Assembly: GCA_016213325.1 (NCBI GenBank)
Contig: JACRAY010000016.1
Span: 62,001-126,000, forward strand
Direction: 5' to 3'
DNA from: Burkholderiales bacterium
GTDB lineage: Bacteria; Pseudomonadota; Gammaproteobacteria; Burkholderiales; Burkholderiaceae_C
DNA: 64,000 bases
Positions 24,918 through 33,912 of this stretch are shown in pieces. The notes beneath the pieces were generated by a model. That model saw nothing but the letters and a program-made list of their open reading frames with translations. It had not been told where the DNA came from and made no database searches. The stretch's first letter is position 1. Each line of letters begins with the position of its first letter. The position numbers were made by a program, and so were the translations under genes.

Positions 24918-27110
24918 TCAAGCGGCCACGGCCACGCGCGAGGTGACGCGCCGGCGCGGCGGTGGCGGTGTTACGGCTTCGAGGATACCCAGGCCGTGCT
25001 TCTCGATGGTGAACTTCTGCCCCGGCGGCACGACGATCGTCGTGAGCTCGGCTTCCACCACGGCAGGCCCCCTGACTACGTTGCCGGCCTGCAGTTGTTC
25101 AAACTGGAAGACCGGCGTCGTCGCCCAGCTTCGGCTCTCCGGCCAGTAGGCCTGGCGTTCCCCGACCAGTGCGCCGACCGGGTCTTCGCCTTGCAGCGGA
25201 AACTCGGGCACCTCGGGCTTCCAAGTCGGCACCGTGACGCGAAGGACAAAGTTGTCGAGGAACACGCCACCAGGCTTGTTCACGACCAGCGGCGAGAACG
25301 CCTCGCTGAATTCGCGCTCGAATGCGTCGTAGATCGCCTGGGTGTCGGCCGCACTGTCGATACGCAGCCGCGGCGAGGAGGCGCGCTTCAGGTTGACCTG
25401 GCCGCCGTAGAGCATGTCCAGCTCCAGTTCGTAACGGGCGGCGCTGGCGTCCAGCCCTTCGCTGGCAAGGTCGGCGCGGGCCCGCTCGACCAAGGCATCC
25501 ACCGTGGCATTGAACGCCGCCGCGTCCACCACGAGGCGCTCGCTCATCGGCTCCATGAACACCATGCGGCGGCTCTGCTCGTACATGTGGACGATGTCCA
25601 TGATCGAGCTGCCCATCGCGCAGAACACCGGTGCGGCCGGGAACACCACGGCTTTCGGCACGTCGCCGCGCAAGCCGCTCATATGCGTCGGGCCCGCGCC
25701 CCCGAACGCGAAGAGGACGAAGTCCTCCGGGTGGTAGCCGCGCATGTGCACCTCGCGCTTGATCGCGCCGGCCATGTTTTCGTCGACGACGCGCCGGATC
25801 AGCGCTGCAGCCTCGACCACCTCGATGCCCAGCGGTTGCGCGACGCGCTCGCGGATGGCCTTCACGGCCTTGGCCTTGTTCAGCGGCATGCGGCCGCCGT
25901 AGTAGGTGTCGGGGTTGATGTAGCCGAGCACGACGTCGGCATCGGTCACCGTCGGCTCCGTGCCGCCAAGGTCGTAGCACGCCGGCCCCGGCATCGAGCC
26001 GGCGCTGCGGGGACCCACCGTGAGCCGACCCTGTTCGACGCTAGCGATCGAGCCGCCCCCCGCGCCGACGGATAGGGTCTGCATCATCGTCACGTTGACC
26101 ATCCACTTGTCGATCACAGGGCGGAAGGTGTAGTTGCGCACCCCGCTCTCGACCACGAGTGCGACGTCGAAGCTGGTGCCGCCCACGTCGCCGGCGATCA
26201 CGTTCTTGAAACCGAGCTTGCTCGCGAAGTAGGCCGATCCCATCAGCCCGGCCACGGGCCCGCCGTTGAAGGTGCGGCTGGCGGGCGTCTTGAAGATGTC
26301 CGCCGACCCCCCGGAGTTGTGGATCATGAGGAAGGCGCCACGATAGCCGCGCTCGCGCAGCTTGTCCCAGGTGGCGCCGATATCGTTCTGCATCGACCGC
26401 TGCAAGTAGGCATCGAGCACCGCCGTCATCGTGCGCTCGTACTCGCCGATCTTGCTGACGACGCTGGAGGACAGCACCACCGGGACGAAGCCGATGTGGT
26501 ACTCCTTGTACTCCTCGCGGATGATCTCGCGCACGCGCTTCTCATGCGCCGGGTTCATGAAGCTCCACAGCAGCGAGACGACGATTGCCCGCGCCCCGCG
26601 GTCCATCAGAAGGCGCAGCTTGTGGCGCACGTCATCTTCGTCAAGCGGTCGCACGACGTGGCCGCTGGAGTCGATGCGCTCCTTGACGCCAAGAATCAGG
26701 CTGCGCTCGATCAGCGGGTGGGGCTTGTGCTGGGCGGCAATGTTGCGCCGCTCGGAAACGCGTTGGCCGTCGGTCCATTGAGCGCCACGGCCGATGAGGA
26801 TGGCGTCCTCGTGGCCCTCGGTGGTGAGCAGGCCGATGCGCGGACCCTGCCGCTGCAAGAGGCGGTTCAGTGCGACGGTGGTGCTGTACCGGATGACGTC
26901 CACGCGCGGCAGCAACTCCTCGACGCTCAGGCCCACCTTGTCACCTCCCGCCTCAACGGCGTTGATGAAGCCCACCGACAGATCGTGCGGCGTCGTCGGG
27001 CACTTGGCGATGAAGCGCTCGCCGTCCAGCGTCAGCACGAGGTCGGTGAACGTGCCGCCGACGTCGATGTCGATGGAGTTGATGGTCTCACTGTTCGTCG
27101 TGTTGGTCAT
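24918..27110 (-). CDS. HyuA-like ATPase subunit of an acetophenone carboxylase (apc3 position)
   Basis: A 730-residue hydantoinase A/oxoprolinase-type protein. It has an N-terminal DIDVGGTFTDLVL phosphate-binding motif, a second motif AGDVGGTSFDVAL near residue 300, and FAFGGAGPTHM. This fold binds ATP and phosphorylates the carbonyl substrate or bicarbonate. Apc3 of Aromatoleum is reported at about 87 kDa, compared with about 80 kDa here. Its ATG overlaps the stop of the small subunit (ATGA). Confidence 0.85.
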   Translation of the reverse strand: MTNTTNSETINSIDIDVGGTFTDLVLTLDGERFIAKCPTTPHDLSVGFINAVEAGGDKVGLSVEELLPRVDVIRYSTTVALNRLLQRQGPRIGLLTTEGHEDAILIGRGAQWTDGQRVSERRNIAAQHKPHPLIERSLILGVKERIDSSGHVVRPLDEDDVRHKLRLLMDRGARAIVVSLLWSFMNPAHEKRVREIIREEYKEYHIGFVPVVLSSSVVSKIGEYERTMTAVLDAYLQRSMQNDIGATWDKLRERGYRGAFLMIHNSGGSADIFKTPASRTFNGGPVAGLMGSAYFASKLGFKNVIAGDVGGTSFDVALVVESGVRNYTFRPVIDKWMVNVTMMQTLSVGAGGGSIASVEQGRLTVGPRSAGSMPGPACYDLGGTEPTVTDADVVLGYINPDTYYGGRMPLNKAKAVKAIRERVAQPLGIEVVEAAALIRRVVDENMAGAIKREVHMRGYHPEDFVLFAFGGAGPTHMSGLRGDVPKAVVFPAAPVFCAMGSSIMDIVHMYEQSRRMVFMEPMSERLVVDAAAFNATVDALVERARADLASEGLDASAARYELELDMLYGGQVNLKRASSPRLRIDSAADTQAIYDAFEREFSEAFSPLVVNKPGGVFLDNFVLRVTVPTWKPEVPEFPLQGEDPVGALVGERQAYWPESRSWATTPVFQFEQLQAGNVVRGPAVVEAELTTIVVPPGQKFTIEKHGLGILEAVTPPPPRRRVTSRVAVAA

Positions 27111-27502
27111 TGCGCCACCTCCGTTTGCCGCGCCGGCTTCACGAGCTTGCCTTCGCGGATGATCAACTCCCCGCGGGCGAGACGTGCCTTCAGGCTGTCG
27201 ATGTCGACCTCGATGTCGTGCGTGATGGGGTGCCCGGGCGGCAGGTATTCGGTTTCGATCTGGCGCGCGCAGCCCGGGCAGTAGAACTCGAGGATTCGCA
27301 CCCAGTCCTTGTCTGGCGCGAAGGTGTACGGGCCATCGATTACCGGCTCGTGGATCTCCTCGGGCATGCGCTCGGCGACGAGGCAGCCACGCTTGTAGTT
27401 CTCGCGGGCGCTGATCAGCCGGGTGCCGCAATCGTGGCAGTACCAGTGCTCGTCGTTCAAGTCGAGGTCCAGGTACTCGGTGAAGCGGATGCGTTCGTGC
27501 AT
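27107..27502 (-). CDS. small cysteine-rich subunit of an acetophenone carboxylase (apc2 position)
   Basis: A 131-residue (about 15 kDa) protein with CHDCG near residue 23 and CPGC near residue 75, two CxxC pairs able to bind zinc. It resembles the acetone carboxylase gamma subunit. The 15 kDa Apc2 is the most distinctive size marker of the five-subunit enzyme. AGGAG stands before ATG 27502. It is coupled to the HyuA-like gene by ATGA. Confidence 0.82.
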   Translation of the reverse strand: MHERIRFTEYLDLDLNDEHWYCHDCGTRLISARENYKRGCLVAERMPEEIHEPVIDGPYTFAPDKDWVRILEFYCPGCARQIETEYLPPGHPITHDIEVDIDSLKARLARGELIIREGKLVKPARQTEVAQ

Positions 27503-27528
27503 AAGAGTCTCCTTCGTCGTCGTTGCGC

Positions 27529-29502
27529 TCAGATCCGTTGCAGCTGAGCGTTGCCGTACTCGTCGACGCCCAGACGCCATCCGGCAGGCACCGGGCACGT
27601 CAGCGTTGCCCCATTGACGATCGCAGGCCCGTCAATGACGCTGCCAACATTGAGCTCCTCCCAACGATGAACGGCCACGCGCTCGCGTGCGCTCGCCGTG
27701 AAGCGAACCTCGCGCTGCCCTGGATGCTGGGTTGCCACGCGGTCGGTGCGTCTGCCGATGTCGAAGCTGCCGACAGCGTGGCGCGTAGCCAGGCGCAGCG
27801 CGATCAGCGGCTGGCTCGACTGGCGGGCGTGGTCGACTGCACGTGCGAGTGCGCTGATCACTGCTTCCGTCTGCGGGTCCGCACTCTCGGCTCGAACCGT
27901 CGTGATCTCCGACTCGGTAGGCCCGAAGTCGAGCTCCCATGTGTAGCGCGCCTGTACCGGATCGAACCCCTCGCCCCGCAGGTCGCGCGCGGCCTGCGTT
28001 CGCATTGCCTGTACGGTGGGCGTGAGGAACTTCCCGGCATGGTCGTCCCAGATCAAGTCCAGGCCGCGCTCGTAGCTGTGCACGACATCAGAGATCGCCG
28101 AGCCGAAGGCGCTGAACACCGGCCCCAGGTTGAACGCATAGGCCGCGGGCATCCCAAGTTTCTCGGCGACGAAGGCTGCGAACATCGGGCCGTTGCCACC
28201 GAAGGCGAACAGCGGCGTCTCGGCAGCGTCGATCCTGCCTTCGTAGAGGATGTTGCCGACCAGTTCGGCCATCATCGCGACCGCCTCGTCGCGCACGGAC
28301 AGCGCCGCCACGTCGATCGAGACGCCGAGCGGACGTGCCACGTGCTTCTCGATCGCCGCCGCGGCCAGATCGGCCCTCAGCGTGCGGCGACCACCCAGGA
28401 AATTGGCCGGATCGAGGTAACCCAGCACGAGCAGCGCATCGGTAAGGGTCGCCTGATCGCCCGCAAGCCCGTAGCAGGCAGGCCCTGGGGCCGCGCCCAT
28501 GCTTTCCGGTCCCAGCCCCACTGATCCGCGGCGGACGCGCGCGACCGAGCCACCGCCCACGACAGCCGAGCGCAGCATCGCAAACGAGGTGCGGACCGGC
28601 ACACCCATCAGCTCGCCGCCCCGCTGGTAGACCGGGGCGCCGTCGCGCACTACCGACGCCTTCGTCGTCGTTCCGCCGACGTCGAAGCACACGGCATTGC
28701 GCAGGCCATAGACGTGAGCCATGTGTGCTCCGCCGAACGTGCCGAAGACGGGGCCTGACTCGATGGTGTCCACTGCTTTGGTCTTGCCGATGCGGGCGAC
28801 GCCACCGTTGGTATGTCCGATGAGAAGCGTTCCGTTCCAGCCGTGGTCGTCGCGCAGCAGGTCCTCAGCCTTGAACAGCGAGTTCGCAAGCTGCGCGTGT
28901 GTGTAGGCGTTCATGACGGAGTAGTGCGCGCGCGTCTGGTCGTGGCGCAGCGCTGCCATCTCGCTGCCCAAGAGCACCGGCACGGCACCGATGATGTGGT
29001 CGGGGTACTGGTCCTCGACGACCGCCTTGATCGCGGACTCGGCGGCGTTGTCCGGGAAGGCATCGGACAGGCATACGCAGATGCGCCGCACGCCGGCCTC
29101 GAGCAACTCCTTGACGCCGCTCAGCACGTCCGTCGCGGAAGGCCGGGCGGGCAGGCCGATGATCGCGCCGTCAGGGACCAGTTCGCCGACGATGGGCGAG
29201 CGGCTCTTGCCGTATAGGTCCTCCTCATGCCCCTCGCTCACCAGGAGCCCGACCTTCGAACCGCGACGCTCGCCGAGCACGTTGGTCGTGATGGTGGACG
29301 ACCAGCGGATCAGACTCACGTCGCGCAAGAAACGTTCGACGCTGCCGTCGCCCAGCGCGCTGGCAGCCTCCTGCAGACATGCCAGGAAGGACACCGTGTA
29401 GTCATGCGGCGTCGTGTCGACCTTGAAGGCGTGGCGCCGGGCGCCGTCTGACACCAGGGCGTCGGTCATGGTGCCGCCGGTGTCGATGTCCACAGTGAAC
29501 AT
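27529..29502 (-). CDS. HyuA-like ATPase subunit of an acetophenone carboxylase (apc1 position)
   Basis: A 657-residue hydantoinase A-type protein (about 70 kDa, the size of Apc1). Motifs are [14 protein letters not shown] at the N-terminus, [13 protein letters not shown] near residue 270 and [10 protein letters not shown]. It is only distantly similar to the other HyuA-like subunit, in line with two ATPase sites used for two ATP per substrate in the known enzyme. ATG at 29502 is preferred because GGAGACAGC precedes it and the motif starts at residue 4. First gene of the operon. Confidence 0.85.
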   Translation of the reverse strand: MFTVDIDTGGTMTDALVSDGARRHAFKVDTTPHDYTVSFLACLQEAASALGDGSVERFLRDVSLIRWSSTITTNVLGERRGSKVGLLVSEGHEEDLYGKSRSPIVGELVPDGAIIGLPARPSATDVLSGVKELLEAGVRRICVCLSDAFPDNAAESAIKAVVEDQYPDHIIGAVPVLLGSEMAALRHDQTRAHYSVMNAYTHAQLANSLFKAEDLLRDDHGWNGTLLIGHTNGGVARIGKTKAVDTIESGPVFGTFGGAHMAHVYGLRNAVCFDVGGTTTKASVVRDGAPVYQRGGELMGVPVRTSFAMLRSAVVGGGSVARVRRGSVGLGPESMGAAPGPACYGLAGDQATLTDALLVLGYLDPANFLGGRRTLRADLAAAAIEKHVARPLGVSIDVAALSVRDEAVAMMAELVGNILYEGRIDAAETPLFAFGGNGPMFAAFVAEKLGMPAAYAFNLGPVFSAFGSAISDVVHSYERGLDLIWDDHAGKFLTPTVQAMRTQAARDLRGEGFDPVQARYTWELDFGPTESEITTVRAESADPQTEAVISALARAVDHARQSSQPLIALRLATRHAVGSFDIGRRTDRVATQHPGQREVRFTASARERVAVHRWEELNVGSVIDGPAIVNGATLTCPVPAGWRLGVDEYGNAQLQRI

Positions 29503-29613
29503 GCTGTCTCCTGTCGTCGGGCCGCGATGGCGACCTTGTGGTGCCGGCATGATCCGGCGGCGGCCGGGTAGCGTCATCAGGAGCGAACACGCGCCGCGTA
29601 AAGAGATTCCGTA

Positions 29614-29646
29614 GTGCAATGCAATATAGGGAAAGCCCCATTGCAC
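29614..29646. promoter_or_regulatory. long inverted repeat between carboxylase operon and sensor kinase gene
   Basis: GTGCAATG (29614-29621) and CATTGCAC (29639-29646) are perfect 8-bp arms with 17 bases between. The site lies in the divergent promoter region and is a good candidate for binding of the LuxR-type response regulator. It also argues against the longest in-frame kinase start at 29614. Confidence 0.55.
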
Positions 29647-29655
29647 GCCAGCGCG

Positions 29656-31344
29656 ATGCTGCGAGGTTCGACGCTGTCACTCCGCATGCCGATGAATTCC
29701 GAGACGCCGATATCTCTTGATGGACAGACGCAACTGCCGTCGAGCGAGCTCGACCGCGCGACGTTTCCTTGGCAGCTCGTGCTGGAGAACACGATCGTCG
29801 GGATCAGCTACATGCAGGACCGTCGCTTCCTCTGGGCCAATGCCCGGATGGCCGAGATCTTCGGCTTCGCTCCCGGCGAGTTGGACGGCGAGGTCGTCCG
29901 GCGCCTCTATGCGACGCAGGAGGACTACGACGATGTTGGGCGCCTGATGGCGCAAGCGAGTAGCGACCGTTTCGTCACGCACGAGCGCGCGATGGCCTGC
30001 AAGGACGGTCGACTCATCTGGTGCCGCATCTCCGGTCGCATGCTGCGCGAAGGCGACGCGCGCATGCCCTCGGTGTGGGTCGTCCAGGATTTGAGCGACA
30101 AGAAGCGCGCCGAGGACGAGCTCAGGCGCATCAACCAGCGACTTGAAGACATCGTCGAGCGCCGCACAGTGAACCTGCAACGCTCGAACGCGGCCTTGAA
30201 GGCCGAGATTGAACGCGGCCGCGAACTGCGGCAGGCCGCCGTTGCCAGCCGCGAGAAGTACCGCACGCTGTTCACGAACATGCCCCTTGGCGTGCTGGTT
30301 GTCGGCGCGGACGGCATGCCGGCGGAAGCGAACCGCACACTGCGCACCTACCTCGGCGCGACGACGCGAGATCAGCTGCACGGGCTGATCCACGAGGACG
30401 CGCGCGTGCTGCGCAGCGACGGTACCACTTGCTCGCTCGCCACCATCGTCGGTGAGCACTGCGGGGGCGATCAGCCGCGTGTTCAGCGCTTCGAGTTCTC
30501 ATGGCTGGGGCGCGCCAGCCGCCCGCGCGAAATTTCCGCGGTCGCGGCGCCGTTGGGCGCGTCGGGCGGCGCGGTGTTCACCTTCGCAGATGTCAGTGAG
30601 CAGCATCGCCGCAGGCAGCAGGAGCACCGCGAGCAGGAGACGCTGGCACACGCGTCACGGCTCTCGCTGATGGGTCAGATGGCGTCCGCGCTCGCGCACG
30701 AACTGGGCCAACCGCTGAACACCTGCCAAAGCTACTTGAGCGGGTTGCGGCACCGCCTTGACCCGCTGCTCGTCGATCAACCCGAGCTGCTGCAGGCGCT
30801 GGACCGGGCGTGCGACCAACTGGTGCAGGCGGGGCAGATCATCCGTAACGTGCGCGACTTCGTGTCGAAGCCGGCCCCGATGTTCGAGACTATCAAGCTG
30901 GAGCCGCTTCTTCGGCAGACCCTTGCTCTCCTGGAGCTGCCACTGCGCACGGCGCAGGTGCAGACAGTACTCAGTCCGACGCCGGATAACGTGCTCGTTC
31001 GCGGCCATTCGGTCGAGATCCAGCAGGTGGTGGTGAACCTGATCGTCAACTCGATCGAAGCAATGGCGGAGACGCCGCCCATCAGCCGGAAGATCGAGAT
31101 CCGGACTTCGACGGACAGTCGCCTTGCGACGGTCGAGCTCACCGATGCGGGCTGCGGCGTGTCTCCTGATATCGCCGCCCGGATGTTCGATCCCTATGTC
31201 ACGTCGAAGCGGTCCGGGCTAGGCATGGGGCTCATGATCAGCCGCATGATCGTCGAGTCGCATGGTGGCTCGCTGCGGCACGTCCGCCAGCGCGGCACGG
31301 GCGCCTCCTTCCGCTTTACGCTGCGGCTAGCCGCCCCCGTATGA
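29656..31344 (+). CDS. PAS-domain sensor histidine kinase
   Basis: A soluble kinase of about 562 residues with no membrane segments. Two PAS regions (about residues 35-150 and 200-325) flank a coiled-coil linker ([20 protein letters not shown]). The phospho-acceptor region is [13 protein letters not shown]. The ATPase domain shows [19 protein letters not shown] and [10 protein letters not shown]. This layout is like TodS- or StyS-type cytoplasmic aromatic sensors in part. The start is uncertain: 29614, 29656, 29686 and 29692 are all in frame and none has a good ribosome site. It is coupled to the response regulator (ATGA) and divergent from the carboxylase operon, its likely target. Confidence 0.85.
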   Translation: MLRGSTLSLRMPMNSETPISLDGQTQLPSSELDRATFPWQLVLENTIVGISYMQDRRFLWANARMAEIFGFAPGELDGEVVRRLYATQEDYDDVGRLMAQASSDRFVTHERAMACKDGRLIWCRISGRMLREGDARMPSVWVVQDLSDKKRAEDELRRINQRLEDIVERRTVNLQRSNAALKAEIERGRELRQAAVASREKYRTLFTNMPLGVLVVGADGMPAEANRTLRTYLGATTRDQLHGLIHEDARVLRSDGTTCSLATIVGEHCGGDQPRVQRFEFSWLGRASRPREISAVAAPLGASGGAVFTFADVSEQHRRRQQEHREQETLAHASRLSLMGQMASALAHELGQPLNTCQSYLSGLRHRLDPLLVDQPELLQALDRACDQLVQAGQIIRNVRDFVSKPAPMFETIKLEPLLRQTLALLELPLRTAQVQTVLSPTPDNVLVRGHSVEIQQVVVNLIVNSIEAMAETPPISRKIEIRTSTDSRLATVELTDAGCGVSPDIAARMFDPYVTSKRSGLGMGLMISRMIVESHGGSLRHVRQRGTGASFRFTLRLAAPV

Positions 31345-31964
31345 ACGACTCGTCGCCCCAGCCTATCCAGGTCTTCCTCGTCGACGACGAGCCGAGCGTG
31401 ACCGCCAGCCTGAAGTGGCTGCTCGAGTCCGTGCGCATTCCGGCCACGTCCTTCGATTCGCCGGTCGACTTTCTTCGAGCGATCGATTGTTTCGACGGCC
31501 CGGCCTGCGCAATCCTCGATCTGCGCATGCCGGACATGAGCGGGCTGGAGCTGCAACAGGCGCTGGCGGAGCGAAGTTGCGACATGCCGCTCGTATTCCT
31601 GACCGCTCATGGTGACGTGCCCGCTGCAGTCAACGCTCTGCAGGCCGGTGCGATCGACTTCGTCCAAAAGCCGTTCAACCCCGATGCCTTCCTGGCGAGC
31701 GTGCGCAAGGCGATGCGCCTTGCGCGCGACAGGTACGAAGCGAGGGTCGCCCGTCGGGAGATCGAGGCTCGATTGCAGCAACTCTCCGCTCGCGAAGGGG
31801 ACGTGCTGCACGGCTTGTTGGAAGGCCGCACAAGCAAGGAGATCGCACGTCGGCTCAACATCAGCCCCAAGACGGTCGATGTACATCGCGCCAATGTGAT
31901 GCGCAAGATGCAAGTCGATAGCAGCGGGCAACTACTCCGGCTGCTTGGCCGTCGAATGCTCTGA
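31341..31964 (+). CDS. FixJ/NarL-type response regulator
   Basis: A 207-residue regulator. The receiver domain has the acidic pair D15-D16, phospho-acceptor D60 in AILDLRMPDMSG, and K110 in FVQKPF. The C-terminal LuxR helix-turn-helix is EGRTSKEIARRLNISPKTVD, then HRANVMRKM. The pair resembles StyR/TodT/FixJ regulators of aromatic genes. Likely target is the divergent carboxylase operon. Confidence 0.9.
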   Translation: MNDSSPQPIQVFLVDDEPSVTASLKWLLESVRIPATSFDSPVDFLRAIDCFDGPACAILDLRMPDMSGLELQQALAERSCDMPLVFLTAHGDVPAAVNALQAGAIDFVQKPFNPDAFLASVRKAMRLARDRYEARVARREIEARLQQLSAREGDVLHGLLEGRTSKEIARRLNISPKTVDVHRANVMRKMQVDSSGQLLRLLGRRML

Positions 31965-32282
31965 AACTGGTTGTCGATGTGCCCTGAGCGAGCGGGCTTG
32001 ACAATGTTCGGCCAAGCGGCGCCGTTCACGAGCGGCTCGTGTGGACACAGCAGTGAGACGCGCGACCGGCTCTTTCTCGATGCCCGCGAACGAAAGCATG
32101 GGGCGCAGCCGGGCTGCACGGAGAGGTCATCGAACAGAGCCACCGTCAGTAGCTGCCTGTGGCGCGCGTCGCAGACATAGGTGCGTCCGTTGCGCCTGCC
32201 CACCTTGCCCCTTGGGCGAGACGTCGCGCACCTGGCGCCGCCCACACTTGGGCTGCGGCGCCAACAGCAATCACGGGCGCGC
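31965..32282. other. intergenic region without recognisable gene
   Basis: Between the convergent response regulator and cupin genes I find no supported gene. A minus-strand frame (TYVCDARHRQLLTVALFDD) is open but matches nothing I know. Confidence 0.4.
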
Positions 32283-32813
32283 TCAGAAGATCAATCGTTC
32301 ATTAATCGCTAAACCGCGCGCTTCGCAATGACACAGATACATGTCAAGAAAGGAGAACACATCCATAGTGTTCTGGAGCGCATCCCTTTCGTCATAAAAC
32401 TCCAATGAGCCATTGACGAAAAACAGCGTCTTCATACCTTGCTCCGCGATCAGGGTATGAATCACCCCTGGATTCTCTTGAACAAAATCACCCGGCCGAG
32501 CGATCCAGTCGTACTCGGCGTAGCGCCACGCGCCCTCAAGCGTGTAAGCCGTAACGGGACTCCGGTGTCGATGGCGGCCCAGCACGCCGGGATGCTTTGC
32601 CCAGAGAATGCACACGTAAAGTGAATTTCGTAGATCAAAGCGCAGCGGCTTCAACAGCAAATCGTCTCCGACGAACGGGTGATACAAGCTCTCATCCGCA
32701 GACACGTATTGATCACGAATGCCGTAGACATCGTGGCGCGAGATGATGCGCCTTTCTTCGGTGCTCAACAAACTTTCAAGCTTGGGCGTTTCGCTTTCGA
32801 CAACTCTATCCAT
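32283..32813 (-). CDS. cupin, 2,4'-dihydroxyacetophenone-dioxygenase-like
   Basis: A 176-residue cupin. The motif LGRHRHRSPVTAYTLEGAWR followed by PGDFVQENPGVIHTL carries the histidines and glutamate of the metal site (GRHRHR, IHT). This is the family of 2,4'-dihydroxyacetophenone dioxygenase, which splits the side chain of a hydroxyacetophenone to 4-hydroxybenzoate and formate. AAGGAGA precedes ATG 32813, so the longer frame is not used. Many family members have unproven substrates, but placement beside the carboxylase cluster supports an aryl-ketone role. Confidence 0.75.
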   Translation of the reverse strand: MDRVVESETPKLESLLSTEERRIISRHDVYGIRDQYVSADESLYHPFVGDDLLLKPLRFDLRNSLYVCILWAKHPGVLGRHRHRSPVTAYTLEGAWRYAEYDWIARPGDFVQENPGVIHTLIAEQGMKTLFFVNGSLEFYDERDALQNTMDVFSFLDMYLCHCEARGLAINERLIF

Positions 32814-32886
32814 CGTAGTCTCCTTAACAAGTGGACGTTCCTCAACGGGAACGGCTCCCCATCGTAGGGAGGCTGTCGAGAAGCAC

Positions 32887-33726
32887 CTATAGCGAAAAAT
32901 CGCCGCGCGCAAGCCGCGCTATCAGCGCCGGATTGTTGGAAACACCGAACTTTTGCCGAATGCTGCGCAACTGGTGATCCACGGTGGAAAAGGATCGATT
33001 GAGCTCCGCTGCGATCTGCTTGTATCGAAGCCCTCTTGCGGCTAGTTTCGCGACCTCACGCTCCGCACGAGTGAGTGTGCGAACTTGGGAAGGCTCGCTG
33101 GCGGGCATGGCTTCTGCGCCGGTGAACCTGTGTGCTGCCGCCAAAATGGGGGCGATCACGTCCCGACATGTCGATTCGAAACAGTCGAATGCCCTTGCGT
33201 ATTGCGCGCGCGCAGGATTCGCGCCGCTGTCCGTCCAGTCGACACAGATTAGACCGACTGGCAAGCGGCCATCCCACAATGAACAGGCGATCTTCGAGAC
33301 CGTGTGTGCGGCCAACAGGTCCCGCCGAAGTCCTGGGCCAAATCGCGCCTCCTGAGCCACGTCGGCAAAAACAACTGGCCGCGAGCTGAGCCAAAGCAAC
33401 CTAACGCCGTTGTCCCAGTTGTTCACTCGAACGTCGCGTAACGACGGCACAATGAAGTCACTGGAAAGCGCCTCTGCAAACCCCGGACGATAGATTGTCT
33501 GAGAGGGCGTGGCATACCCGCCATCTGCTCGATCACTGCTCGTTGCATTGCGAATCCAATCGACTGCGAGGCCCCAGCACGAAGAAGCATCGTCAAGTTC
33601 GAGCAACATGTGTGCGGCAAGGTCCCGTGCCGGTCGCCAGCTTACTGCGGCTCCACTCTTGAGAAGACGGTGACGCAGAGAGCGTTGAGTCTCGAGTATC
33701 TCGTCGGCTTCGGCGGCGGTTGCCAC
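32887..33726 (-). CDS. LuxR family transcriptional regulator
   Basis: A 279-residue protein. Its C-terminal 65 residues are a LuxR helix-turn-helix (LTRAEREVAKLAARGLRYKQ, then AAELNRSFSTVDHQL). The N-terminal 200 residues look like a GAF-type sensor domain (SRPVVFADV, AHTVSKIACSLWDGRLPVGL). It stands 73 bases upstream of the cupin gene in the same direction and probably regulates it. Confidence 0.82.
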   Translation of the reverse strand: MATAAEADEILETQRSLRHRLLKSGAAVSWRPARDLAAHMLLELDDASSCWGLAVDWIRNATSSDRADGGYATPSQTIYRPGFAEALSSDFIVPSLRDVRVNNWDNGVRLLWLSSRPVVFADVAQEARFGPGLRRDLLAAHTVSKIACSLWDGRLPVGLICVDWTDSGANPARAQYARAFDCFESTCRDVIAPILAAAHRFTGAEAMPASEPSQVRTLTRAEREVAKLAARGLRYKQIAAELNRSFSTVDHQLRSIRQKFGVSNNPALIARLARGDFSL

Positions 33727-33912
33727 TCTTGTCTCCTTCTGCTTCGCAGCGCGCGCACCGAGGTCATGAATGGTGCTTTACCCTGATTCTCATCGATGCA
33801 ACTATGCCCAACATCGCGAGATTTCGCGATGCGACGCGCTCGTGGCAGTGGACGCTCATGCGCCCGCGTAAGGAGCGGCGACAGGTCGGATCGGCCCTTG
33901 ATCTGGTTCGTG

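Noticed and set aside
27529-29502. Reading the HyuA/HyuB genes as a hydantoinase or 5-oxoprolinase operon
   Set aside because: Two different HyuA-like genes plus a 15 kDa CxxC protein and a fifth gene fit acetophenone carboxylase, not the two-gene hydantoinase layout.
31965-32245. Possible transposase fragment on the minus strand
   Set aside because: The frame is open, but I could not match it to any transposase family with confidence and saw no terminal repeats.
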